From Flavobacterium rivuli WB 3.3-2 = DSM 21788 (GTDB lineage Bacteria; Bacteroidota; Bacteroidia; Flavobacteriales; Flavobacteriaceae): a DNA stretch of 64,000 bases. The notes beneath the pieces were generated by a model, which had not been told where the DNA came from, ran no database searches, and saw nothing but the letters and a program-made list of their open reading frames with translations. The stretch is taken from NCBI RefSeq assembly GCF_000378485.1, contig NZ_KB899966.1:496001-560000 (forward strand). Reading direction: 5' to 3'. Positions 30,764-41,300 of this stretch are shown in pieces (the first letter of the stretch is position 1; each line of letters begins with the position of its first letter). The translations under genes were made by a program, and so were the position numbers.

Positions 30764-32047
30764 CTACATTTTTTTTAGCAATTCTGCTAACTGGCCTGTA
30801 AGTGCCTTCCTCGAATATTGCTGTAACCCCACAGGATGCGATTTTAAGCCTCCCCCGCGGTATTGCTTATGGTAAGTTAGAATAGATTGCTTTAGTCTTT
30901 CTTTCTCGCTGTAGGTAACAAATATGCCCGTATTTGTAGATTGTATTATGCCCGAAAAATCAGCACCCTGCGGGCCTATGGCAATTATAGGCCTCTCAGA
31001 AACCATATATTCGAACAGTTTTCCGGGAATGATGCACTTAGTTTCTTCGCTGTCAATTTCTACTAATAATAATACCTGGCTTTTTCGCTGGGCAGCAATA
31101 GCTTCGTCATGGCTTACATAGCCCAGATTGTTTACATATCCCGATAGTCCGTTCGCATCAATAGCATCTAAAACCTCGCGACTCACTGCACCTATCAGCT
31201 TTAGCTGAAAATCAGCTTTAAAATTACTGTCTTCATTTATCAGCTCGGCTATAGCCTCCCATAATATTTTTGGGTTCCGTTCTGACAGGAATGAACCTAT
31301 GTGTGCAATGGTAAATTTTTCGTCAAGCGGTTGTTTCACTACTTTCTCTACATCGTAACCATTGGTAATAACTGCAATGGGTTTTGTAGTAAGTGCTTCA
31401 AACTCTTTTTTGGTAGTTGGGCTCGTAACAAGTATGGTATCGGCTGTATTTAAAACTTCACGCTCTAAATCCTTGTGCTTTTTAGCCGCCGAAGCTGATA
31501 ATTTTAGCTGCTTGTGGTAACCAATGGTAGTCCACGGATCTCTAAAATCGGCAATCCATTTAACACCTAATTGTTTTTTAAGCTCCAACCCTATTAAATG
31601 CAGGCTATGCGGTGGCCCGGTGGTAATAACGGTATCGATATCATTTTCTTTTATATAAGCAGACAAATAAGCTATAGATGGCTTAACCCAAAACACGCGT
31701 GCATCCGGGATAAAAAGGTTACCGCGCACCCACAACATTGCTTTTTGCAACAGCGACTGCTTTTTTTGTGCCGGGATAATGCCCGAGCTTATCTTTTTTG
31801 TACTGCCTTTAGAAAATGCCGAAGCCCATGCATAAGGCTCAACAATTTTATGTTTTATAATAATGGTGCTATCACTAACATCACTAAGCAATCCCTTATC
31901 TATTAACGGATAAGTGGGATTCTCTGGTATGTAAACTACAGGCTCTATATCATAACCCGGCAGGTACTTAACAAACTTAAGCCACCGCTGTACACCCGGC
32001 CCACCCGCAGGCGGCCAGTAATAGGTTATGATAAGGACTTTCTTCAT
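30764..32047 (-). CDS. Glycosyltransferase family 4 protein
   Basis: A 427-residue cytoplasmic GT-B glycosyltransferase. The N-terminal MKKVLIITYYWPPAGGPGVQRWLKFVKYLPGY is typical of GT4 enzymes of Bacteroidota surface-polysaccharide pathways. The C-terminal nucleotide-sugar half has TIAHIGSFLSERNP, and near IIPGKLFEYMVSERPIIAIGP the conserved E(x7)E-like donor-binding motif. The acceptor and donor are unknown. It runs leftward and probably forms a unit with nothing else here: the YfhO gene lies 67 bases upstream on the same strand and could be cotranscribed. It converges with the hybrid regulator with no bases between the two stop codons, so the two transcripts must overlap. Confidence 0.88.
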   Translation of the reverse strand: MKKVLIITYYWPPAGGPGVQRWLKFVKYLPGYDIEPVVYIPENPTYPLIDKGLLSDVSDSTIIIKHKIVEPYAWASAFSKGSTKKISSGIIPAQKKQSLLQKAMLWVRGNLFIPDARVFWVKPSIAYLSAYIKENDIDTVITTGPPHSLHLIGLELKKQLGVKWIADFRDPWTTIGYHKQLKLSASAAKKHKDLEREVLNTADTILVTSPTTKKEFEALTTKPIAVITNGYDVEKVVKQPLDEKFTIAHIGSFLSERNPKILWEAIAELINEDSNFKADFQLKLIGAVSREVLDAIDANGLSGYVNNLGYVSHDEAIAAQRKSQVLLLVEIDSEETKCIIPGKLFEYMVSERPIIAIGPQGADFSGIIQSTNTGIFVTYSEKERLKQSILTYHKQYRGGGLKSHPVGLQQYSRKALTGQLAELLKKM

Positions 32048-32114
32048 TGCAGATTTTAGATTTCAGATTGCCTCTTCTTGTGAAAAAGAACGCCCAAATA
32101 CTGAAAATGAAACA

Positions 32115-34574
32115 CTATGCTTTTACAGGCTGTTTGTTCTTTTTAGTCTCATAGTAAATTCCGGCACCTAACAATAGCAACATGCCTATAAAACTTACCA
32201 GTGCAATAGTACTGCCCGTTTTAACCACCTGTGGTTCAAACGTAAATATTATTGTGTGCTTACCGGCAGGAATTTTTAGCCCACGCAGCATATAATCGGC
32301 TTCGAAATGCGAAACAAGCTTGCCATCTATATAAGCATCCCAGCCATTGGCATAATACACTTCAGAGAAAATTGCCAGCCCCTCATTCTTATTGTTAGAT
32401 GTGTAGGTAATTTTGTTAGGCCTGTATTCATCAAGCTTAATAGTTGCTGTACTGTCTGCTACATACGTAGTTTTAGTGGCAGCATCAGGAAACTTTGTTT
32501 TGTTTATCACCGCTTCATGCTTTGTATCAAGCTTGTTAATTGCCTTCATCTCTTCATCGGCAGTACTTACTGCCTTAACGCGGCTTACAAACCATGCATT
32601 GCCGTTAGCAGTATTGTTAGGTATAGGTATTACCTGGCCTTCTTCATTACGCTGCAATACGTATTTTACATTAAGCATATCCAGCACCCCAATATTCATA
32701 GGGCGTTGCGCTATCTGGTAATCAAATAGCTGCTGCATTTTTTGTGGTTTGGCTGCATGGTAGCCACCTATAGAATTATGAAAATAAGATGCCTGTGCAC
32801 CGTTCATGTGGTTGTCCATATCAAACACACGATAATGCGAATCGTCCTGCGCTATTTGCTGGTCAGCCTGGGTAGCTTCAAAAGGCACATCTGCTTCTCG
32901 GGCACTAACAAAACTCTCGCTGTTTACATAGTTCTTATCTACAAAGTAAAGGTCGGCCACCATAAACAGTCCGGCTAAAATTATAGCCGTAGTTTGTGCC
33001 AGTTTCTCTTTAATATACAACCAAAGTACAAGTGCAACAGCAAGTATAAAGAAACCCGAACGTAAAAGGTCGTTCGTGTACATATCCATCCTGTCCTGCC
33101 TTAAGGCATCTATAAAGCCCTGGCCAAGCTGCTGTGTATAGTTAGCATCGCGGGGTCCGCTAAAATCAAAACTGCCTTTAAATAAAAGAAGTACTACCAA
33201 TATACCAACGCTTACGGCAGCCGATTTCCATAAAACATTCCACTGCTTTGTTTTATCCGATTTAAAGAAGGCATACAGCCCCATGATTGCCAGCACAGGT
33301 ATACAAAGCTCCAGCAATACCTGTATAGACGATACTGCCCTGAACTTATTGTACATGGGCACATAATCTATAAAAAACCTGGTAAGCACCTCAAAGTATT
33401 TACCCCACGATAGTAGTAATGCCACTATAGCTCCTGCTAAAAAAGCATATTTAATTTTATTTTCTTCGGCAAAAAGAGCCAGTATAAACAAGAAGAAAAC
33501 TACTGCGCCTATGTATGCAGGTGCAGCAACGATAGTCTGGTCGCCCCAGTAGGTAACCACGCCCTGCTGGGCAAATTCTAAGGCTTGCTCCGGGCTTAAG
33601 TATTGTCCTTCTGCTACCTGTAATGTTTGCAAATATTCTACAACGTGACTGTCTTTACCTAACTTTTCATGACCCGAAGACCCACCGTAAAGGCGCGGAG
33701 CAATAAGGTCGAACGATTCGCCTATACCATAGCTATACTCTGTAATATATTCATAGCTCATGGCATTTTTATCTTCCTTAGGACTGCCATCAGGATTAAA
33801 AGAAAGGTTACTGTCGCTTCGGGTACTAAACTTTGCATACTCTGCAGTAGCCATAAGGTTTGTAGCATTCATACCCACTGCAAGTAGCGCCGCACCAAAA
33901 AATATAGCTAACGATATACCTAAATGCCTGTATTCTTTATTCTTAATAATTTCAACAATAAAGTAAATACCTATTATTACAAGGAGTATAAACAGGTAAT
34001 ACGTCATTTGTATGTGGTTAGCATTTATCTCTAATGCCGATGCCAGGAGTGTAAGCAATCCGCCCGCAATATACCGCTTCCTGAAAACAAGTATTACACC
34101 TGCAATTACCATAGGCATGTATGCAATAGCATGGGCCTTAGCGTTATGCCCTACCCCAAGGAGTATGATAAAGTAGGTGGAGAAACCAAAGGCAAGTGCC
34201 CCAAAAAATGCCATGAGCGTGTTTATCCTTAAGGCTTTAAGCAATACAAAGAACCCAAAGAAGTAAAGGAATAAATAATCGGCAGGGCGCGGTAAAAAGC
34301 GGATTACGCCATCTACAGTTTTTATAAAATTGTATGGATAGTGCGCACCAAGCTGGTAAGTGGGCATACCGCCAAAGGCACTGTCTGTCCAGTAAGATTC
34401 TTCGCCGGTTTGTTTCCTGAAATCATCTCTCTCTTTAGCCATGCCGGTATACTGTGCGATGTCGCTTTGAGATATTTTTTTGCCCTGCAATACAGGATAA
34501 AAGTAAATAAGGGAAACCACTACAAAACCTATTATGGCCAGCAGATACGGGTAAAGCTTACTGATATTTTTCAT
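32115..34574 (-). CDS. YfhO family polytopic membrane protein
   Basis: An 819-residue integral membrane protein of the YfhO family (GT-C-like fold), in which Gram-positive members glycosylate lipoteichoic acid or other envelope polymers. An N-terminal anchor (PYLLAIIGFVVVSLIYFYP) is followed by a periplasmic loop with KKISQSDIAQYTGMAKERDDF, about ten to twelve hydrophobic segments to about residue 550, and a long extracytoplasmic C-terminal domain (FYANGWDAYIDGKLVSHF, then LRGLKIPAGKHTIIFTFEP) before a final membrane helix and a basic tail. Bacteroidota encode one or two such proteins, usually near glycosyltransferases, as here. The exact substrate is unknown. Confidence 0.88.
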   Translation of the reverse strand: MKNISKLYPYLLAIIGFVVVSLIYFYPVLQGKKISQSDIAQYTGMAKERDDFRKQTGEESYWTDSAFGGMPTYQLGAHYPYNFIKTVDGVIRFLPRPADYLFLYFFGFFVLLKALRINTLMAFFGALAFGFSTYFIILLGVGHNAKAHAIAYMPMVIAGVILVFRKRYIAGGLLTLLASALEINANHIQMTYYLFILLVIIGIYFIVEIIKNKEYRHLGISLAIFFGAALLAVGMNATNLMATAEYAKFSTRSDSNLSFNPDGSPKEDKNAMSYEYITEYSYGIGESFDLIAPRLYGGSSGHEKLGKDSHVVEYLQTLQVAEGQYLSPEQALEFAQQGVVTYWGDQTIVAAPAYIGAVVFFLFILALFAEENKIKYAFLAGAIVALLLSWGKYFEVLTRFFIDYVPMYNKFRAVSSIQVLLELCIPVLAIMGLYAFFKSDKTKQWNVLWKSAAVSVGILVVLLLFKGSFDFSGPRDANYTQQLGQGFIDALRQDRMDMYTNDLLRSGFFILAVALVLWLYIKEKLAQTTAIILAGLFMVADLYFVDKNYVNSESFVSAREADVPFEATQADQQIAQDDSHYRVFDMDNHMNGAQASYFHNSIGGYHAAKPQKMQQLFDYQIAQRPMNIGVLDMLNVKYVLQRNEEGQVIPIPNNTANGNAWFVSRVKAVSTADEEMKAINKLDTKHEAVINKTKFPDAATKTTYVADSTATIKLDEYRPNKITYTSNNKNEGLAIFSEVYYANGWDAYIDGKLVSHFEADYMLRGLKIPAGKHTIIFTFEPQVVKTGSTIALVSFIGMLLLLGAGIYYETKKNKQPVKA

Positions 34575-34726
34575 TAAAAACGGTGTATTTGCATTTTATA
34601 AAAACGCCGTGAAGATACTAATTTCTGTAAAACCTTTAGCTATTAACTATAATTAATGGCAACAGTGCATTACAACAACATGATGTTGTGGTTTTAATAT
34701 ATAGTAATGAGGTATTAACAGTATTA

Positions 34727-34918
34727 TTATTTGTTTTTTTTAACCAGTATATCCGGCCACGTCATAAATATACCTGCTATACTATTTAACAAAATAATAA
34801 CCAGTAACATAACGTACGTAAAATGACTGAGGCAATAACTATTTAAAAGATCGCAAACTAAAAAATATAATGCCAACACAAAAGCTGCGACAGAAATAAT
34901 AAATAAGCCCGTTTTCAT
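34727..34918 (-). CDS. Small hydrophobic protein, two membrane helices
   Basis: A 63-residue protein with two hydrophobic stretches (about residues 4-28 and 33-55) joined by a short loop and a basic tail (DILVKKNK). I recognise no family. The gene is isolated in AT-rich DNA between the YfhO gene and the heme oxygenase, and is flanked by two perfect short palindromes (34675-34689 and 34973-34992) that could be operators. It may be a genuine small membrane protein; ORFs of this length also arise by chance in AT-rich DNA, but the regular hydrophobic pattern argues against that. Confidence 0.5.
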   Translation of the reverse strand: MKTGLFIISVAAFVLALYFLVCDLLNSYCLSHFTYVMLLVIILLNSIAGIFMTWPDILVKKNK

Positions 34919-35344
34919 AATTACTTGTTAAATAATTACAAATTTAAACATAGACAGGCTTTTTACTATTACAACATTATACACATAATGTTATACTACA
35001 CAATCTTAAGAAAGCGGTAATACCATACTAAAAAACACAATCTTAAAACCTGTAAAACTGTAATAAACAAAATGTTATTCAAACAAATATTTAAAATTAT
35101 AGCACCTGTGCATTAACATTAAATTAATAAGTAACAGTAAAACAGCAAATACAAACTAAGATATTCTGTAAAGCATTCAACAGCAATTAGCCCTAAAATA
35201 ATATAAAAAAACCTTATCTTAGACGCCAATATTACTTCTCTTCTTTTGTTAAGAAATTAAGTATTTTAATATGCTATAATCCTAAAATGGAGGCAGCATA
35301 AACCAATTATAAATTTTTATTTTACATTTTAATTACTGACTTTG
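34919..35344. other. AT-rich intergenic region upstream of the heme oxygenase gene
   Basis: About 425 bases with no ORF of note. It holds the palindrome AACATTAT-ACAC-ATAATGTT (34973-34992). No clear promoter with TAnnTTTG was found; TGACTTTG at 35336-35344 overlaps the start site of the next gene. The unusual length for a gap in this genome suggests a regulated promoter for the light-sensing genes. Confidence 0.4.
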
Positions 35345-35953
35345 ATGAACACTACACTATCTGCCCCTGCATTTTTAGAAAAACTACGCGCTGCAACAAC
35401 AGAATCTCACACAGGACTTGAAGCATTACCTGTATCTACATCAATTATGAACCCTGCGGTAACAGATAAAGAGTATGCTCTATACCTTGGCTTAATGCAT
35501 GATGTTGTAAAAGATGCCGAAGAAAATATTTTTCCTGTTGTATATAAAAATGTTGAAGGCCTTGATGTGCACCCTAAAGCGCAGTTTATAGAAGCCGACC
35601 TTAAAACACTTGGTGTTACTAAAACACAGGTATCTAAGCCACTTACACAAAACCTTGATGCGGTGGCTATTACACCTGCTTTTGCATTTGGTGTAATGTA
35701 TGTTATAGAAGGATCATCTTTGGGAGGCCGCGTAATCCTTAAAAATATTAATGGCGCCCTGGGACATGATGCAGAAAGCGGAGCAACCTATTTTTCCGGT
35801 TACGGAGCCCAAACAGGCAGCCACTGGAAGGCTTTTCTTGGTGCACTGATTCAGTATGCAGACGTTAATGATAGCGAAGAAGAAATTATTGCCGGTGCAA
35901 ATTTTGCTTTTGATGCCATAAGCGCGCACTTAACAGCAAACGCACATCTATAG
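35345..35953 (+). CDS. bphO: Heme oxygenase-like protein (biliverdin-forming)
   Basis: A 202-residue protein of the heme oxygenase superfamily. Heme oxygenase opens heme to biliverdin, iron and CO. The N-terminal LRAATTESHTGLEALP contains the proximal heme-ligand His in the expected place (TESHTGLE), and the distal helix has the Gly-rich stretch VIEGSSLGGRVI, followed by the C-terminal GSHWKAFLGAL helix. The gene ends 7 bases before a bacteriophytochrome gene, the classic bphO-bphP arrangement, so it almost certainly supplies the chromophore. The frame begins one codon earlier with TTG, but ATG at 35345 is the better start. Confidence 0.9.
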   Translation: MNTTLSAPAFLEKLRAATTESHTGLEALPVSTSIMNPAVTDKEYALYLGLMHDVVKDAEENIFPVVYKNVEGLDVHPKAQFIEADLKTLGVTKTQVSKPLTQNLDAVAITPAFAFGVMYVIEGSSLGGRVILKNINGALGHDAESGATYFSGYGAQTGSHWKAFLGALIQYADVNDSEEEIIAGANFAFDAISAHLTANAHL

Positions 35954-35960
35954 TAAATCT

Positions 35961-38216
35961 ATGAAGATTAAAGATATTGTAAACCGCGATATTGTAAATC
36001 TCACAAACTGTGAGCAGGAACCTATACATATACCCGGCAGTATACAGCCTCATGGCTTTTTGCTTGGCCTTAAACAAGACTCACTGCTTATAGATTATTG
36101 CAGTGCGAATACTGCACAGTACCTAACCCTTTTTCATACTGAATTGCTTGGAAAAGGGTTTGATACCGTTTTTGGCGATGAGGCCAGGCAGCTGTTGCTG
36201 GATTATATAAATAATAACCAGATGCTCTCGTCGTTTTTACTGCCTCTTACCCTTGCCGGTGTTGATTTTTTATGCACCGTTCATAAAAGCAATGATATAT
36301 ATGTTGTAGAGGCAGAACCTGCAGTAATACAGGCAAAAGCGGCTAATGAAGTATATGACCAGACTTCGCAGTTTTTAGGTTACATGCAAGATACACATAC
36401 CTTAAAACAGCTTTGCCAGCTTGTAGCAAATGGTACGCGGGAAATAACGGGCTATGACAGGGTTATGGTTTATCGGTTTGACGCCGATTATAATGGTGAA
36501 GTTTTTGCCGAAGCATGCCGCGAAGACCTTGAACCTTTTTTAGGGTTGCATTACCCACATACAGATATACCGCCACAGGCGCGCGATTTGTATATGAGTA
36601 ATTTATTAAGGCTTATTACCGATATTGATTATACTCCTGTACCTATTTACACAATAGATGATGCGGAGCATAAAAACCTCGACCTAAGCCTTGCCATACT
36701 GCGCAGTACATCGCCCATGCATGTGCAATACCTGCACAATATGGGAGTTGGTGCTTCGCTTACCATATCACTCATATATAAAAAGAAGTTGTGGGGGCTT
36801 ATAGCATGCCACCACTACTCGCCAAAAAATCTTAGTCCGGAAGTTAGGCTTGCCGCACAGTTGCAGGGCCATTTTATTACCTCGCAAATAGATGTGAGGC
36901 AGGCATCTGAAGAGTATGAACTTTCACGAAAAATTAAATTAGCGCTTGACAGGGTTAATAATTACACTCTTAATCAAACAGAGGTACTAAACAATCTTGT
37001 AAACAGTCAAGACCTTACTGCCTTATGCAATGCATCGGGCGTATCGATACTTTTTAACGGCACTATTTACAAGAGTGGCCATACCGCAGCCGATGAGGAC
37101 ATCTTAAAACTGGCATCATGGCTTGCGGTATACAGCAACCACACCAGCTTTAGCACTAATAAACTTATCGATTTTTTACCTGATGCAAAAAATTTATGCC
37201 GGGACACATCGGGGATAATATACCATTCGCTCGAAATTGACAGCGACAATTGCATTATATGGTACAGGCCGGAAACTATAACAGAAGTTAACTGGGCAGG
37301 CGACCCTGCAAAATCTATTATTAAGGATGCTAAAGGCCTGTCGCCAAGAAACTCTTTTGCGTTATGGAAAGAAGTTGTAGAATGCACGAGCAAGCCGTGG
37401 CTGCAACCGGAGCTGGATACTGCAGCTGCATGTGCCTATAACCTGCAACGGCAAATAAACCTGCTTATAATTACCCAGGAAGAAGTAAAGTACCGTAAAC
37501 TTAGCGAACTGCTTAGCCAGACAAACTCTGAGCTTGAAAACATTAACTGGATAAGCACACACGACTTACAGGAACCCCTGCGTAAAATACAGCTTATTGC
37601 TTCGAGAATATTAAGTAAAGACGAGCAAATATCTGTAAATGCACAGGATGCTATACAAAGAATGAAGGCATCGGCTAACCGTATGCAAACATTATTGATA
37701 GATATCTTAAAATATACACGCCTTAAACATACAGATGAAGTTGTAGAAATTGTAAACCTTAACCATATTTTAAGTGAGGTAAAGATCGATATGGCAGAAA
37801 CTATAAATGAAAAATCGGCAGAAATAATTGTAGATGCCCTTCCTGAAATAAAAGGTATGCCTTTTTTGTTAAGACAGCTGTTCTCTAACCTTATAGCAAA
37901 TTCTATTAAGTATTCTTCGCCCGATACTAAACCCGTAATAAAAATTACACCTAACCATGTACCTGTCAATTTTAAAACCAATGATACTACATTATATAAT
38001 GTAATATATGTGGCAGACAACGGCATGGGGTTTGACCAGCAATATGCCGAAACTATATTTAATATATTTACAAGGCTGCATTCTTCTCCTGATTATCGCG
38101 GATCTGGCGTAGGGCTGGCATTATGCAAAAAAATAATGCAAAACCATAATGGCCATATTAGTGCATCCAGCGCTTTAGGCACCGGAACAGTTATAAGCCT
38201 CTACTTTCCTGTTTAA
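35961..38216 (+). CDS. bphP: Bacteriophytochrome histidine kinase
   Basis: A red/far-red light-sensing kinase of 751 residues. The PAS domain carries the biliverdin-attachment Cys17 in NCEQEPIHIPGSIQPHGFLLG. The GAF domain (about 140-310) has YDRVMVYRFDADYNGEV and HTDIPPQARDLY (the Asp-Ile-Pro motif), and the chromophore-stacking His in LIACHHYSP. The PHY domain (about 320-500) has the tongue motif PRNSF (about residue 462). The output is a HisKA with H534 in STHDLQEPLRK and a HATPase with NSIKYSSPD and GSGVGLALCKKIMQ. No receiver is attached; the phosphorylation target is not in the window. It starts 7 bases after the heme oxygenase gene, forming one operon. Confidence 0.95.
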   Translation: MKIKDIVNRDIVNLTNCEQEPIHIPGSIQPHGFLLGLKQDSLLIDYCSANTAQYLTLFHTELLGKGFDTVFGDEARQLLLDYINNNQMLSSFLLPLTLAGVDFLCTVHKSNDIYVVEAEPAVIQAKAANEVYDQTSQFLGYMQDTHTLKQLCQLVANGTREITGYDRVMVYRFDADYNGEVFAEACREDLEPFLGLHYPHTDIPPQARDLYMSNLLRLITDIDYTPVPIYTIDDAEHKNLDLSLAILRSTSPMHVQYLHNMGVGASLTISLIYKKKLWGLIACHHYSPKNLSPEVRLAAQLQGHFITSQIDVRQASEEYELSRKIKLALDRVNNYTLNQTEVLNNLVNSQDLTALCNASGVSILFNGTIYKSGHTAADEDILKLASWLAVYSNHTSFSTNKLIDFLPDAKNLCRDTSGIIYHSLEIDSDNCIIWYRPETITEVNWAGDPAKSIIKDAKGLSPRNSFALWKEVVECTSKPWLQPELDTAAACAYNLQRQINLLIITQEEVKYRKLSELLSQTNSELENINWISTHDLQEPLRKIQLIASRILSKDEQISVNAQDAIQRMKASANRMQTLLIDILKYTRLKHTDEVVEIVNLNHILSEVKIDMAETINEKSAEIIVDALPEIKGMPFLLRQLFSNLIANSIKYSSPDTKPVIKITPNHVPVNFKTNDTTLYNVIYVADNGMGFDQQYAETIFNIFTRLHSSPDYRGSGVGLALCKKIMQNHNGHISASSALGTGTVISLYFPV

Positions 38217-38267
38217 TGGTAATTAAAATACGTTTTACAAAAAGTAGTGCTTAAAAACAACTATATA

Positions 38268-38293
38268 AAATCTCTTTCAGGAGATTTTTTTTT
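38268..38293 (+). terminator. Terminator of the bphO-bphP operon
   Basis: AAATCTC (38268-38274) pairs with GAGATTT (38281-38287), a 6-base loop, followed by a run of Ts. Confidence 0.75.
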
Positions 38294-38316
38294 ATTTACA
38301 AAAAATTATTTTTAAG

Positions 38317-38324
38317 TATCTTTG
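38317..38324 (+). promoter_or_regulatory. Candidate -7 box of the CheB-CheR kinase gene
   Basis: TATCTTTG, a perfect TAnnTTTG match, 23 bases before ATG 38348. No clear -33 TTG. With the terminator just upstream it implies separate transcription from bphP. Confidence 0.6.
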
Positions 38325-38347
38325 AATTACACACCAAGCAAACTATA

Positions 38348-41300
38348 ATGTCAGAACACATCACACAGCCCCTACATACAGAACAAAATTTCCCAATAGT
38401 TGGTATAGGTGCGTCGGCTGGTGGACTGGATGCTTTTAAAAGATTGCTAAGACACATCAACCCTAACTCGGGAATGGCCTACATACTGGTACAACACCTT
38501 TCTCCTACTCATGATAGCCTGTTAGTTGAAATATTAACGCCAGAAACTGTTTTGCCTATATATCAGGTTGAAGACGACATTAACATTGCACCGGATACTA
38601 TTTACATAATTCCTGAAAATAAAATACTTACCACTATGGATGGTGTACTTAAACTTTCTGACAGAGACGCAGGAAAGCGAAATATGCCCATAGATATATT
38701 TTTTAACTCGCTTGCCGATGTACATAAAAGCTTTGCCCGCGGTGTTATACTTACAGGTACCGGTTTTGATGGTACTGAAGGATTAAAAACTATAAAGGAA
38801 AATGGAGGGATTACCTTTGTGCAAAACCCTGATTCGGCAGATTTTGACGGAATGCCACTTAGCGCCGTTAAAGCCGGCGCGGCCGATTTTGTGCTGGAGG
38901 TAGAAGAAATACCTGATAGCCTGAGCCATATTAACCATGCTTATGATACAAGCCGTTCGTACAGCGATGATGACCATTTAGTGAGTAAAGCAGAAGAAGA
39001 CATCTTTAAACAGATAATAAGGCTCTTGCGACTGCGCACAGGCAACGACTTTTCTCATTATAAGCAACCCACCATTCGCCGAAGGATAGCCCGAAGGATG
39101 GTAATTACCAAGCGCGAAGAACCATCTGCCTATCTTACCTTCTTAAGGAACGACAGGCAGGAACAGGATGCGCTTTTTAATGATATATTAATCCCGGTTA
39201 GTTACTTCTTTAGGGATTCTAAAATTTTTAATAGCCTTTGCGATACTATATTTACAAATATACTCCCTAAAAAAGTGCCCGACGAAAGCATACGTGTTTG
39301 GGTTGCAGGATGTTCTACCGGCGAGGAAGCTTATTCTATAGCTATTTGCCTTCATGAGTACCTGTCAGATAAATTACCCGATATTAAAGTTCAGGTATTC
39401 GCTTCAGATATTTCAGAAAATGTAATATCTAAAGCACGCACCGGTGTATATAGCAAGCAGGAATTGCAAAATGTATCAGAAAAACGATTAAATACGTATT
39501 TCACTAAAATAGATGGTGCATATATTATAAATAAAGAAATACGCGATATGTGCATCTTTGCGGTGCACAATTTTGTTAAAGACCCGCCATTTGCAAAAAT
39601 GGACCTTATTACCTGCCGCAATGTTTTAATATACCTTGACCCTTTCCTGCAAAAAAAGGCACTCACTACATTTCATTATGCCCTAAGGCCTTATGGTTGT
39701 TTATTTTTAGGAAAATCAGAAAGCGTATCTCATGTTAGCAATTTATTCGAACCTATAGTAAAGCAGCACAAAATATATTCCCGCAAATCGAGTACCAGCA
39801 CTTTTTTGCCTACTTTTGACCGTACAGAAAACGTTAGTACAGAAAGACAGGTATTTACAGTGAAGAAAGCCACTATAGAGCCGGATTTTCATAAAATAGC
39901 TTCCGATATATTATTTACAAAATATACGCCACCGGGTGTTATAATAAACGAACAAAGAGAGATTGTTCATTTTCATGGCGATACCAGCCCCTTCCTGCTG
40001 CAACCACCTGGCAAACCTAACTTTGGTATTTTTAAAATGGTCCGCGAGGGTTTAGCCTTCGAGCTTAGAAATGCATTACTAAAAGTAAAGGGCGCAAAGG
40101 ATCCTATTATTAAGGAAAATATTCAGCTTAAAGGTAAAGAATATACCGTAAATGTAGAGGTCATGCCCTTGGATAATAGTGCCAAACCTCATATTTTGGT
40201 ACTCTTTCATAAAAACAATATTGTAGCCGATATAGACGGAAATATGGCTAACCGTAACGATGCCGACCTTGAACGCATAAAATTACTGGAAGAAGAGATC
40301 GAGCAAATGCGCGAGGATATTCGCCGCGTTACCGAAGATCAGGAAGCTGCGAATGAAGAGTTACAAAGTGCTAACGAAGAGCTGCTAAGCAACAGCGAAG
40401 AGTTACAAACGCTTAACGAAGAGCTGGAAACATCGGCCGAAGAATTGCAATCTAACAACGAAGAACTTGTCACCGTTAACGACGAGCTAATGGACAGGCA
40501 GGAACAGCTTACAATTTCGCGTATGTATAGCGAGGCTATTGTAGAGACTATTAGGGAACCATTGCTGGTATTAGACAGGGAGCTTCGTGTAAAAAGTGCC
40601 AATGCATCTTTTTACAAATATTTTAATGCTACAGAACAGGATATAGAAGGCAGGCTGATTTTTGAAATAGGATCTGCACAATGGAATATAGGGATACTAA
40701 AGGAGCAGCTTAACTATGTACTGATTAAAAAAGAGAAGCTCGAGAATTTTGAAATTACCGCTGTATTTCCTGAAATTGGCGAAAGAATAATAGTAATCAA
40801 CGTTCGCCCAATTGTAAATGATAACCTTTCTGAGCATCTCTTGTTATTTGCCATAGAAGATATTACAGATATTAGGGCTGCAGATATACTACTGCATCAA
40901 AATAACCGTCATCTCGAAGAAAATAATCGGGAACTTACCTCTTTTAGTTATATTGCAAGCCATGACCTGCAGGAGCCTTTGCGAAAGATTCATACTTTTA
41001 GTAAAATGATCATGGACAGCGAAAAAGATGGCCTGTCGGATAATACCAAAACATATCTTGACCGGATTATGGTATCTACCAAGCGTATGCAACAGCTTAT
41101 AAATGACCTGCTTAATTACTCAAGAATAAATAACATTGAAGATATTAATTTTGAGTATACAGATATTACTTATATTATTGATGATACTAAAGGTGAATTG
41201 CGTGAAAATATAGAAAACAAAAATGCAATTATTACTGTAGCTAAAATGCCGGTACTTAAAGTGCTGCCACCGCTAATAACCCAGGTATTTATAAACCTTA

